NCBI GenBank assembly: GCA_028749255.1
Contig: JAQTYE010000004.1
Location: 1-42,664, forward strand
Origin: Paracoccaceae bacterium
GTDB lineage: Bacteria; Pseudomonadota; Alphaproteobacteria; Rhodobacterales; Rhodobacteraceae
Direction: 5' to 3'
DNA length: 42,664 nucleotides
Below the pieces are notes generated by a model. The model saw only the letters and a list, made by a program, of their open reading frames with translations. It ran no database searches and was not told where the DNA came from. Made by a program: the position numbers and the translations under genes. Below are positions 27,058 to 34,516 of the stretch, piece by piece (position 1 is the first letter of the stretch; every line of letters starts with the position of its first letter).

Positions 27058-27705
27058 ATGATCGTATCGCATGGCCGCCGCTATATCTTTGTTCATATCC
27101 CGAAGACGGGCGGCACCGCGTTGGCGCTGGCGCTTGAGGCGCGAGCGATGGCCGACGACATTCTGGTGGGCGATACCCCCAAGGCGCGCCGTCGCCGCGC
27201 CCGGCTGCAGGGGGTACAGACGGCGGGGCGGGTGTGGAAGCATGCCACACTTGCCGACGGCGTCGGGTTATATACCGAGGATCAGGCGCGCAGCTATTTC
27301 ACCTTCACGCTGGTGCGCAATCCTTGGGATCGGCTGGTCAGCTATTACCACTGGCTGCGGGGGCAGCACTTTGACCACCCGGCGGTGATGCTGGCCCGAA
27401 CGTTGGAGTTTGGCGCCTTTCTGCGCGCCCCGCAGACCCAGGCCAGCATCGGCGCCGCGCCCTATGGCAGCTATCTGCGGCTGGCAGATGGGGCGCAACC
27501 GGCCCGCGCCTTTCTGCGGTTGGAACATCTGGACGAAGACGCCGCCGCGTTGGAGGCGCATCTGGGATTTCGCATCACGCCCCTGGCGCGGGCCAATTCG
27601 TCGGTCCGGGGGCGCGACTGGCGGCCCTACTATAGTGATACCGATGCCGCGCTGGTCGGGCGGCTATGTGCCGAGGATGTGGCGCGCTTCGGCTATGCCT
27701 TCTGA
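27058..27705 (+). CDS. Sulfotransferase-family protein
   Basis: A 215-residue cytoplasmic protein. It has the PAPS 5'-phosphosulfate loop FVHIPKTGGTALALAL (about 11-26) and the 3'-phosphate motif LVRNPWDRLVSYYHWLRG (about 85-102), which define the bacterial sulfotransferase family 2 group. The expected reaction is transfer of sulfate from PAPS to a hydroxyl or sugar; the acceptor is unknown. The middle has an unusually basic run KARRRRARL. It follows the EamA gene by 9 bp, so a transported or exported sulfated metabolite is possible but unproven. A hairpin terminator follows. Confidence 0.85.
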   Translation: MIVSHGRRYIFVHIPKTGGTALALALEARAMADDILVGDTPKARRRRARLQGVQTAGRVWKHATLADGVGLYTEDQARSYFTFTLVRNPWDRLVSYYHWLRGQHFDHPAVMLARTLEFGAFLRAPQTQASIGAAPYGSYLRLADGAQPARAFLRLEHLDEDAAALEAHLGFRITPLARANSSVRGRDWRPYYSDTDAALVGRLCAEDVARFGYAF

Positions 27706-27719
27706 GCCGGAACTGAAAA

Positions 27720-27748
27720 ACGCCGGGCGCAGCCACGCCCGGCGTTCT
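27720..27748 (+). terminator. Terminator after the sulfotransferase gene
   Basis: ACGCCGGGCG (27720-27729) pairs perfectly with CGCCCGGCGT (27736-27745) around CAGCCA, with AAAAA before it and TTCTGATTTT after it. Confidence 0.8.
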
Positions 27749-27768
27749 GATTTTGATGCCTCCGGCGG

Positions 27769-27818
27769 GAGTATTTGAGCCAAGAAGAAATGGTGTCTTC
27801 TTCTTGGTCCAAATACTC
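27769..27818. repeat. GAGTATTT...CCAAGAAGAA inverted repeat, copy B (terminator)
   Basis: Two 21-nt arms (27769-27789 and 27798-27818) around an 8-nt loop, paired except at two positions. The arms share GAGTATTT and CCAAGAAGAA with the elements at 426-477 and 32007-32210. It lies between the convergent sulfotransferase gene and the fadB-like gene, so a terminator role on the minus strand is likely. Confidence 0.8.
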
Positions 27819-27841
27819 AAACTCCGACGGTCGGTCCGGGA

Positions 27842-30028
27842 TCAGGCCGCTTTCGCCGCCTGCCCGCCGCCAAAGCGGGCATAGAACCCGTCACCCTTGG
27901 CCGCGATGTCGCGCAGCAGGGCGGGGGTGGTGAACCGGGCGCCGTGTTTTTCGGTCAGCGCATCGCAGATGTCCGCCGCGCGCGGGGCGCCGATGATGTC
28001 GAGCCAGCTGAACGGGCCGCCCGACCACGGCGCGAAGCCCCAGCCCAGAATGGCGCCCACATCGCCTTCACGGATGTCGGTCAGCACGCCATCCTCGAAC
28101 GCGCGCACGGCTTCCAGAACCTGCACCATCAGCAGACGGTGCTGAACCTCGTGCAGGTCGGGCTGGGTTTCAGCCTCGGGGTATTGCGCCGCCAGGCCAT
28201 CCCACAACCCGCCGCGTTTGCCGCCCGCATAGGTATAGAAACCTGCGTCGGCCTTTTTGCCCATCCGGCCCTGATCGGCCATCCAGAACAGCACCTCATC
28301 CACGGCTTCATCGGGGTAGGCATCGCCCATCGCCGCCTTGGTCGCCTTGGCGATTTTCACGCCCAGATCAATCGAGGTTTCATCGACCAGTTGCAGCGGC
28401 CCCAGCGGCATGCCGACCAGTTTCGCGGCATTTTCGATCAGCGTGGGGTTCACGCCCTCGGCCAGCATGCGGATGCCTTCGTTGATGTAGGGGATGATGC
28501 AGCGGTTGGCGTAGAAGAAGCGCGCATCGTTCACCACGATCGGGGTCTTGCGGATCTGGCGCACGAAATCCAGCGCCTTGGCCACGGCCCGGTCGCCGGT
28601 CTGCGCGCCCTTGATGATTTCCACCAGCAACATCTTGTCCACGGGCGAGAAGAAGTGGATGCCGATGAACTGATCCGGGCGCGCGCTGGCCTTGGCCAGC
28701 ATCGAGATCGGCAGGGTCGAGGTATTGGTCGCAAAGATCGCGTCGGTCGGAATGATCGCCTCGGCGCGCTGGGTGACCTCGGCCTTGACGGTCGGGTCTT
28801 CGAACACCGCCTCCACGATCAGATCGCAGCCGTCAAGGGCGGCATAATCAGTGGTCGGCGTAATGCGCGATAGTACCTCGGCTTTCTTCTCTTCGGTCAT
28901 CTTCTTGCGCGAGATGCCCTTGTCGAGGATCGCGGTCGAATAGGATTTGCCGCGATCCGCCGCCTCCTGGCTGTTGTCGATCAGCACGACCTCGATGCCA
29001 ACGCTGGCACTGACATAGGCGATGCCTGCGCCCATCATGCCCGCGCCCAGAATGCCGACTTTCTTGACCGTTTCATCGCCAACCTTGGGCCGGTTCGCGC
29101 CTTTTTCCAGCGCTTCCTTGTTGATGAAAAGCGACCGGATCATCGCGCTGGACGACGGGTTCAGCAGCACATTGGTGAACCAGCGCGCCTCGATTTTCAG
29201 CGCCTGATCGAAGGGCACCAGCGCGCCTTCGTAAACCGCGCTCAGCAGCGCCTTGGCCGCCGGATAGACGCCCATCGTCTTGCCATGCACCATCGCGCTG
29301 GCCCCGACGAAGGTCATGAAACCGGCCGGATGGTAAGGCGCGCCGCCGGGCATTTTGTAGCCCTTGGCATCCCAGGGTTTCACCAGATCGGCATCCTTGG
29401 CGTTCAGCACCCATTCCTTCGCGGCGGCAACCGGATCATCGGCCACCTCGTCGATGATCCCCGCGGCCTTGGCGGCCTTGGGGTTCGACAGTTTGCCTTC
29501 CAGCAGGAAGGGCGCCGCCATCATCGCGCCCATCTTGCGCGCCAGACGCGTGGTGCCGCCTGCGCCCGGGAAGATGCCGACCATGATTTCAGGCAGGCCG
29601 ATTTTCGCCTTTTCATTCGGCGCGGCAAAGATGCGGTGGGTGGACAGCGGCAGTTCCAGCCCGATCCCCAGCGCGGTGCCGGGCAGGGCGGCCGCAATCG
29701 GCTTGCCGCCTTTCAGGGTTTTCGGGTCCATCCCCGCGCGCTCGATCTTGCGTAGCACGGCATGCATCTGCATCACACCGTCGAAAATCGCCTGCGCCCC
29801 GCCTTCGCGCATCTGCGCGATGACGTTCAGATCCATCCCGCCAGCGAAGTCTTTCTTTCCGCTGGTGATGACCACGCCCTTGACGGCATCATCGGCCAGC
29901 GCGGTGTCGATCATCGTGTCGAGCAGCGCGAAGCCTTCAAGGCTCATCACGTTCATCGACTTGTTGGGCACGTCCCAAGTGATAACGGCGACGCCATCGG
30001 CGCCTACGGCATAGGTGAAATCGGTCAT
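27842..30028 (-). CDS. Enoyl-CoA hydratase / 3-hydroxyacyl-CoA dehydrogenase (FadB/FadJ-like)
   Basis: A 728-residue bifunctional beta-oxidation enzyme. The N-terminal crotonase domain (about 1-190) keeps both catalytic Glu, Glu125 in GIGLELPLST and Glu147 in GLPEIMVGIFPGAGGT. The NAD-binding dehydrogenase begins at VGILGAGMMGAGIAYVSASV (about 324-343); the catalytic His is in GIHFFSPVDKMLLVEI. A C-terminal dehydrogenase repeat ends at 728. It hydrates enoyl-CoA and oxidises the 3-hydroxyacyl-CoA; the thiolase just upstream completes the cycle. The start at 30028, after AGGGAGGGCGAC, was chosen over 30088, which would overlap the thiolase stop. Last gene of a GST-thiolase-FadB operon. Confidence 0.93.
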   Translation of the reverse strand: MTDFTYAVGADGVAVITWDVPNKSMNVMSLEGFALLDTMIDTALADDAVKGVVITSGKKDFAGGMDLNVIAQMREGGAQAIFDGVMQMHAVLRKIERAGMDPKTLKGGKPIAAALPGTALGIGLELPLSTHRIFAAPNEKAKIGLPEIMVGIFPGAGGTTRLARKMGAMMAAPFLLEGKLSNPKAAKAAGIIDEVADDPVAAAKEWVLNAKDADLVKPWDAKGYKMPGGAPYHPAGFMTFVGASAMVHGKTMGVYPAAKALLSAVYEGALVPFDQALKIEARWFTNVLLNPSSSAMIRSLFINKEALEKGANRPKVGDETVKKVGILGAGMMGAGIAYVSASVGIEVVLIDNSQEAADRGKSYSTAILDKGISRKKMTEEKKAEVLSRITPTTDYAALDGCDLIVEAVFEDPTVKAEVTQRAEAIIPTDAIFATNTSTLPISMLAKASARPDQFIGIHFFSPVDKMLLVEIIKGAQTGDRAVAKALDFVRQIRKTPIVVNDARFFYANRCIIPYINEGIRMLAEGVNPTLIENAAKLVGMPLGPLQLVDETSIDLGVKIAKATKAAMGDAYPDEAVDEVLFWMADQGRMGKKADAGFYTYAGGKRGGLWDGLAAQYPEAETQPDLHEVQHRLLMVQVLEAVRAFEDGVLTDIREGDVGAILGWGFAPWSGGPFSWLDIIGAPRAADICDALTEKHGARFTTPALLRDIAAKGDGFYARFGGGQAAKAA

Positions 30029-30039
30029 GTCGCCCTCCC

Positions 30040-31251
30040 TCAGACGCGTTCGATAATGGTGGCAGCGCCCATGCCGGACGCGATGCACAGCGTGGCCAGC
30101 CCGCAGGACAGGTCGCGGCGCTCCAGTTCATCCAGCAGCGTGCCGATGATGATGGCCCCCGTGGCGCCCAGCGGGTGGCCCATGGCGATCGCGCCGCCAT
30201 TGACGTTGACCTTCGACGGATCGACATCAAACGCCTGCTGGAAGCGCAGCACGACGGCCGCGAAGGCTTCGTTGACTTCGAACAGGTCCAGATCCGAAAT
30301 GCTCATGCCGCTGTCGCGCAGGATCTTTTCGGTCACCGGAACCGGGCCGGTCAGCATGATCGTCGGATCCGTGCCGATTTTCGCGGTGGCGCGGATGCGG
30401 GCGCGGGGCTTCAGCCCGTGCGCGATGCCGAATTCCTTGTTGCCGATCAGCACGGCTGCGGCGCCATCGACGATCCCCGAGGAGTTGCCGGCGTGGTGGA
30501 TGTGGTTGATCGCCGACAGATGCGGGTATTTCAGCATCGCCACCTTGTCGAAGCCGGGCATCACCTCGCCCATGTCCTTGAAGCTGGGCTTGAGCGCGCC
30601 AAGGCTGTCCACCGTCGTGCCGGGGCGCATGAATTCGTCGCGGTCCAGAATGGTCAGACCGTTCTGGTCGATGACCGGAACGATGGACTTGGCAAAGCGG
30701 TTCTCCGCCCAGGCGGCGGCGGCGCGGTTCTGGCTTTCGACAGCCAGCGCATCCACCATTTCGCGGGTGAAGCCGTATTCGGTGGCGATGATGTCGGCCG
30801 AAATCCCTTGCGGTACGAAATAGGTCTTCATCGCAAGGCTCGGGTCAACGGCAATTGCCGCGCCATCACTGCCCATCGCCACGCGGCCCATCATCTCGAC
30901 GCCGCCCGCGATATAGGCCTGACCTGCGCCACCCTTCACCTGGTTAGCGGCGATGTTCACCGCCTCCATGCCGCTGGCGCAGAACCGGTTGATCGCCAGA
31001 CCCGGGATCGATTCATCCAGATCCGACAGCAGCACGGCCGAGCGTGCAAGGCAGCCGCCTTGTTCGCCAACCTGGGTGACGTTGCCCCAGATCACATCCT
31101 CGACGGCATGGCCTTCCAGACCGTTGCGCGCCTTGACCGCGTTCAGCAGCCGCGCCGACAGCGCGACCGATGTCACTTCATGCAGGCTGCCATCGGGGCG
31201 GCCCTTGCCGCGCGGGGTGCGGCAGGCGTCATAAATATAGGCTTCGGTCAT
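30040..31251 (-). CDS. Acetyl-CoA C-acyltransferase (thiolase)
   Basis: A 403-residue thiolase that cleaves 3-ketoacyl-CoA with CoA, or condenses acetyl-CoA in reverse. The nucleophile is Cys91 in NRFCASGMEAVNIAA, the His motif is NGGAIAMGHPLGATGA, and the second Cys is in ATLCIASGMGAATIIE, where the usual CxGGG has become CIASG. The start TEAYIYDACRTPRGKGRPDG is typical of FadA/FadI thiolases. It lies 11 bp before the fadB-like gene and 9 bp after the GST gene on the same strand. This favours a degradative role over PHB synthesis, which usually pairs phaA with phaB. Confidence 0.93.
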   Translation of the reverse strand: MTEAYIYDACRTPRGKGRPDGSLHEVTSVALSARLLNAVKARNGLEGHAVEDVIWGNVTQVGEQGGCLARSAVLLSDLDESIPGLAINRFCASGMEAVNIAANQVKGGAGQAYIAGGVEMMGRVAMGSDGAAIAVDPSLAMKTYFVPQGISADIIATEYGFTREMVDALAVESQNRAAAAWAENRFAKSIVPVIDQNGLTILDRDEFMRPGTTVDSLGALKPSFKDMGEVMPGFDKVAMLKYPHLSAINHIHHAGNSSGIVDGAAAVLIGNKEFGIAHGLKPRARIRATAKIGTDPTIMLTGPVPVTEKILRDSGMSISDLDLFEVNEAFAAVVLRFQQAFDVDPSKVNVNGGAIAMGHPLGATGAIIIGTLLDELERRDLSCGLATLCIASGMGAATIIERV

Positions 31252-31260
31252 TGGTCCTCC

Positions 31261-31893
31261 TCAGGCCCGGTCCGACGGGTTGCCGGGCATCAAATCATAG
31301 GGGTGCTTCCAGCCGGGCAGCGCCGCGATGCGGTCGAGCCAACGGCTGCTGGCGGGGAACTGGTTGCGGTCGAACCCGAAGGGCTCGGGGTAATACAGGT
31401 AGCCGCAGCAGGCGATATCGGCGAGCGTCGGGCCCGCCCCCACCATCCAGTCGCGGTTTTGCAGATGCGCTTCGAGCGTTTTGAGCGCGGCCTGCGCCCG
31501 GCCCGACAGCCATTTGATCGCCTCGGCCGGACGTTTGTCTTCGGGCAGGAAATTCATCATGAAGCGCAGCGCGCCGAATTGCGAACTGCCCTTGTGGTTG
31601 TCCCAAAACAGCCAGCGCATCACCTCGGCGCGGTCTTCGGGGGCGCCCATCAACTGCCCCGTGGCCTCGGCCACATGCAGCTGGATCACGCCCGATTGCG
31701 TCAGTTTCACATCACCTTCGACGAAAACCGGCGCTTCGCCCATTTCGTTCAGCGCCAGGTAGTCGGGGCTGCGGGTGGCCCCGTTGAAGAAATCAACAAA
31801 GACCGGCTGCCAGTCATAGCCGCTCAAGGCCATGCTCAGCGCCGCCTTGTAGGCGTTGCCAGATTCCCCGAAGCAATAGAGTTTTGCGGTCAT
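31261..31893 (-). CDS. Glutathione S-transferase-like protein
   Basis: A 210-residue protein with a thioredoxin-like N-domain (AKLYCFGESGNAYKAALSMA, the usual catalytic Ser/Tyr region; and APVFVEGDVKLTQSGVIQLH, the cis-Pro and glutathione-contact SxxI-type motif) and an all-helical C-domain (ending LDRIAALPGWKHPYDLMPGN). The start at 31893 follows GGGAGG; a longer frame to 31998 has no such site. It is the first gene of the thiolase/FadB operon, 9 bp before the thiolase. The catalytic role in beta-oxidation is not known; it might remove reactive enoyl-CoA or enone products. Confidence 0.88.
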   Translation of the reverse strand: MTAKLYCFGESGNAYKAALSMALSGYDWQPVFVDFFNGATRSPDYLALNEMGEAPVFVEGDVKLTQSGVIQLHVAEATGQLMGAPEDRAEVMRWLFWDNHKGSSQFGALRFMMNFLPEDKRPAEAIKWLSGRAQAALKTLEAHLQNRDWMVGAGPTLADIACCGYLYYPEPFGFDRNQFPASSRWLDRIAALPGWKHPYDLMPGNPSDRA

Positions 31894-32006
31894 TGGATCC
31901 CTCCCAAGATCGGTGCCATATTCGCATGAATTGACTGGCGCGTAAGGGGCGCGCGGCCTTTGTTGCGCAACGTCACAGACGTGTGCCGCTGCGTTCATCG
32001 TGGGTA

Positions 32007-32210
32007 TTTGAGTATTTTTGCCAAGAAGAAGTTGGATCGAAACGAAAGATTAACCACGCGGCGCCAATCTTGCGAGGCGGAACAGGCTGGAGAGCCGATG
32101 ACCGTCCAAGGAGAAGTCGCCCCGGTGGCGGAGTGAAGCTCTCATACTGGGTCTGCACAGGCCCCCGCTGCCGGGACGCATCTGATTTCTTCTTGGCAAA
32201 AATACTCAAA
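32007..32210. repeat. 204-bp element with perfect 24-bp inverted ends, copy C
   Basis: The left arm (32007-32030, TTTGAGTATTTTTGCC then AAGAAGAA) is an exact reverse complement of the right arm (32187-32210). The arms match those of copies A and B, which have only 8-nt loops; here 156 bp separate them. The element lies in the 342-bp gap between the GST gene and the RHH-like gene, both on the minus strand. The inside holds a 6-bp hairpin (AAGATT 32046-32051 / AATCTT 32066-32071) and a glycine-riboswitch-like segment. No transposase. It could be two back-to-back terminators with an RNA gene between them, or an insertion into the terminator loop. Confidence 0.75.
32080..32158 (+). ncRNA. Glycine-riboswitch-like aptamer (single, degenerate) on the plus strand
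   Basis: The plus strand reads GGAGAG (32089-32094), CCAAGGAGAAG (near 32106-32116), a CGCC-CCGGT-GGCG hairpin (32118-32130), GAGTGAAGCTCTCA (32131-32144) and GGTCTG (32150-32155). This order, GGAGAG ... CCRAAGGRG ... GUGAA-CUCUCA, is that of the glycine riboswitch. GAGAG pairs with CTCTC (P2), and CAGGCT (32083-32088) pairs with GGTCTG as a weak P1 with G-U pairs. The usual CTCTCAGGC and AGGAC are altered (CTCTCATAC, GGGTC). The next plus-strand gene is more than 2 kb away, and flanking genes are on the minus strand, so no target is obvious. Needs a covariance-model test. Confidence 0.4.
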
Positions 32211-32235
32211 CAAAACCGCGCCACTTGCGCCGCGT

Positions 32236-32448
32236 TCAGGCCTTGCGCGCGCCCAGTTCCGCCTTGAACAGTCGCAGTCGCGCGGTCAGGTTTTCGGCAT
32301 GGGTGACCGAGTTGAAATGTTCGAACAGGAAGGTTAGCGCCTCGTCGGTACTGATCTCGGCCTCGGCGGCGAAGCGGTGCAGCGTGCGGTAGGCGTCATT
32401 GGTCAGCGCAACCGGAAAGCGGCGGGTCAGGCGCAGGCGTTTGGGCAT
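32236..32448 (-). CDS. Small ribbon-helix-helix-like protein
   Basis: A 70-residue basic protein beginning MPKRLRLTRRFPVALTNDAY. A short strand (RRFPVAL), a helix (NDAYRTLHRFAAEAEI), a turn with S/T and a second helix (TDEALTFLFEHFNSV) give the sequence pattern of ribbon-helix-helix DNA-binding proteins such as CopG or Arc. Its ATG overlaps the GFA stop by one base (TGATG), so translation is coupled. No toxin gene follows. It may regulate its own operon; function unproven. Confidence 0.65.
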   Translation of the reverse strand: MPKRLRLTRRFPVALTNDAYRTLHRFAAEAEISTDEALTFLFEHFNSVTHAENLTARLRLFKAELGARKA

Positions 32449-32894
32449 CAGTCTTCCTTGAATTGGTGCGAGGTGACGCGGTCAGCCAACGCGGGCTGGG
32501 TGTCAAACCGGGGCCGGTCGGTCATATGGTCAAGCCAGCCCAGCCGCGATTCCGCGCCGGTTTCGAACAGGGGATCGGGGCGGAAGTCGGGGGCAAAACA
32601 GCCCGCCATGATCTCGATCGCTTCGGCATCGCGATAATATAGTGGTGTGCCGCAGGTGCTACAAAACCCGCGCCAGGCGACGTTGGAACTGGCCCATTCG
32701 GTGGCCGCGCCGTGCCACGCCACGCGATCTCCGGGAACCTGAAACAGCGGTGCAAAGGCGTTGCCGGTGGCGCGCTGGCACATCCGGCAATGGCAGATCC
32801 CATAATCGGCGGGGCCTGCGGAAATCGTGAATTGCACGGCGCCACATTGGCATCCGCCATGGGCCTGCGGGTAGTCGCGTTCAAACCGGCGCAT
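32448..32894 (-). CDS. GFA-family (CENP-V/glutathione-dependent formaldehyde-activating-like) zinc protein
   Basis: A 148-residue protein with the zinc-binding Cys pattern of the GFA fold: GGCQCGAVQF, ICHCRMCQRATG and FCSTCGTPLYY, each supplying two or more ligands. Only a few members are tested as formaldehyde-activating enzymes, so the activity is not implied. The ATG at 32894 is supported by GGAGG with 5-nt spacing; an upstream ATG at 32906 overlaps this site and is less likely. Its stop overlaps the start of the RHH-like gene, forming a two-gene operon. Confidence 0.85.
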   Translation of the reverse strand: MRRFERDYPQAHGGCQCGAVQFTISAGPADYGICHCRMCQRATGNAFAPLFQVPGDRVAWHGAATEWASSNVAWRGFCSTCGTPLYYRDAEAIEIMAGCFAPDFRPDPLFETGAESRLGWLDHMTDRPRFDTQPALADRVTSHQFKED

Positions 32895-33013
32895 CGCTGC
32901 CTCCATCTTTGGGGCAGGTTAGGGGGAGGCTGTCACTTAGGCCAGCGAAACTTGGGCCAGAGAAAGGGAGGCGCGCAATGTCTGGATCGGGGGCCTGCGT
33001 CGGCCCGGCCGTG

Positions 33014-33739
33014 TCAGTGGTTCAGCGCATCCAACCCCTCTGACAGCGCCGTCTGCAACCCTGCGCGCTGCAGTGTCTGGCGCAGGCGTAGATTGAAGCC
33101 ACCGGGCGTAGACAGCGCGGCAAGGCTGGTGGTGCAATCATCGGCCTGCAGGCTGCTTCCCACCAGTGCACGCAAAAAGGGTTCGCCCATTGCGGGGTCA
33201 ATTCCCTGATCCGCCATCCAGTCGGCAGCTGTCACCAGCATCGCAAGCACAGGCGACAGCACCGCCTGCGCACACAGACAGGCGCGCAGTTCTGCGGCGC
33301 TTTGCAGCGCAAAGACGGTATGCGTCGGGCAAAAGAGCGCGCGGATCAGCGTTGTGTCCCCAAGGGTCAGGATCGGCGATGGTCCCCGCGCGATGGCGGG
33401 AAACGGCAGCATGATCGCCACGGCTTCGGCCGGGGCGACCAGTGCCGCAATCCGTTCAAGCGGCAATTCGGCAATGAAGGAAATCACCTGTTGCCCGGCG
33501 CGAAACCGCAGGCCTGCCAAAACCTGCGGCGCCTGAGTGGACTGCAGGCCCAAAAGCACCACCGCACTGCGATCCACGACGTCTTGATTGGTCGCTGCGG
33601 TGACGCAGGCGAACTGCGCGGCCAGCCGGGCCGACTGCACCGTGCTGCGTTCGGAGACCGTGATCCGGTGGCCCGCATCCGCAATCCCCGCGACCACTGC
33701 CGCCGTAATCGTGCCGGTGCCGATAAATCCCAGATCCAT
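33014..33739 (-). CDS. Pyrroline-5-carboxylate reductase family protein (ProC-like)
   Basis: A 241-residue NAD(P)-dependent oxidoreductase. The Rossmann start DLGFIGTGTITAAVVAGIAD (1-20) and the segment AVVLLGLQSTQAPQVLAGLR, then VAIMLPFPAIARG match the ProC pattern of an N-terminal dinucleotide domain and a helical dimerisation domain (ELRACLCAQAVLSPVLAMLV; LALSTPGGFNLRLRQTLQRA). It is somewhat shorter than housekeeping ProC (about 270) and diverged, so it may reduce another cyclic imine. It begins 1 bp after the tetR stop on the same strand and is divergent from the N-methylproline-demethylase-like gene. This neighbourhood suggests the conversion of a methylated proline or similar imine. 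Confidence 0.8.
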   Translation of the reverse strand: MDLGFIGTGTITAAVVAGIADAGHRITVSERSTVQSARLAAQFACVTAATNQDVVDRSAVVLLGLQSTQAPQVLAGLRFRAGQQVISFIAELPLERIAALVAPAEAVAIMLPFPAIARGPSPILTLGDTTLIRALFCPTHTVFALQSAAELRACLCAQAVLSPVLAMLVTAADWMADQGIDPAMGEPFLRALVGSSLQADDCTTSLAALSTPGGFNLRLRQTLQRAGLQTALSEGLDALNH

Positions 33740-33740
33740 C

Positions 33741-34400
33741 TCAGGCCTCCGGGGGCAGGCCAAAACGCCCGCGAAACCGGGCGATCTCGCGCGGTTCGGG
33801 CGGGTGGCCGGTATAGATTTCGACATAGTTCGGGATCCGCGCCACCCGCACCTCCAGGCTTTCTTCCAGCCGCATCGAGATATAGCCGATCTGCACCAGA
33901 TAGATCGTGGTTGCGCGGACATCGGCGTCCTGGGGGGAGTGGCCCCAGCGCGTCAGCATCGCGATCAGTGCATCCAGGCGCAGCCGGTCGGCCTCGACAA
34001 TCCGCGCCATGATCGCGGGATCTTTCAGCCCCCATCCGCGCATCGCGAATTCCAGCTTGGCGTCAAATGTCTCGGGGCGCAGGAAGCAGCCGATCACGTT
34101 CAGCATCGCCTCGGTTTCGGATTCGGCATAGGCGTGGGTCGCCTCGCACAACGGCGTCGTCGTCCGCGCCTGCCACATGTCTGCCAGCGCCCCCAGAAGC
34201 GCATCGCGGTTCTCGAAGAACCAGTAAAAACTGGTGCGCGATAGTTTGAGCCCCTGCGCCAGCGGCAGGATTTTGACCGCGTCCACCCCCTCGCGGATCA
34301 GCATGTCATAGGCGGCGTCAAGCCAGCCCTCGCGCGATCCGCGCCAGCCAGTCTCGGCGTGCTGCGGGGCGGTGGCCTTGGATGTCTGTGCGTTTTCCAT
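33741..34400 (-). CDS. TetR-family transcriptional regulator
   Basis: A 219-residue repressor-type regulator. The helix-turn-helix occupies about residues 20-65: WLDAAYDMLIREGVDAVKIL, then LKLSRTSFYWFFENRDALLG, with the conserved 'xYxxFxxKxxL'-like end. The C-terminal ligand domain is variable, so the inducer cannot be read. The start ATG at 34400 was chosen over a TTG at 34406. The proC-like gene follows directly, and the regulator faces a flavoenzyme gene across an operator-like double palindrome, so it likely represses both directions. Confidence 0.9.
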   Translation of the reverse strand: MENAQTSKATAPQHAETGWRGSREGWLDAAYDMLIREGVDAVKILPLAQGLKLSRTSFYWFFENRDALLGALADMWQARTTTPLCEATHAYAESETEAMLNVIGCFLRPETFDAKLEFAMRGWGLKDPAIMARIVEADRLRLDALIAMLTRWGHSPQDADVRATTIYLVQIGYISMRLEESLEVRVARIPNYVEIYTGHPPEPREIARFRGRFGLPPEA

Positions 34401-34435
34401 GCGCAAGCTTAGGCGGATCGGCGCAATCGTGCAAG

Positions 34436-34476
34436 AATGTTCACATGTGATTTCTTAATTGACACCTGTGAACATT
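34436..34476. promoter_or_regulatory. Double-palindrome operator between tetR and the flavoenzyme gene
   Basis: AATGTTCACA (34436-34445) and TGTGAACATT (34467-34476) are perfect reverse complements. Each is the outer half of a smaller dyad: TCACATGTGA (34441-34450) is a perfect palindrome, and ACACCTGTGA (34462-34471) is a near copy; their centres are 21 bp apart, two helical turns. A TTGACA -35-like hexamer (34459-34464) overlaps the second dyad and points to the plus-strand gene at 34517. This arrangement fits a TetR dimer-pair operator. Confidence 0.75.
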
Positions 34477-34516
34477 TTGCGCCAGAAATTCGGAAACCAT
34501 CTCGGAGCCTCCCGCC

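Noticed and set aside
29962-30088. Longer N-terminus for the FadB-like protein starting at 30088
   Set aside because: It would overlap the thiolase stop, and the extra residues (His/Arg-rich) are unlike the crotonase start; a ribosome binding site precedes the ATG at 30028.
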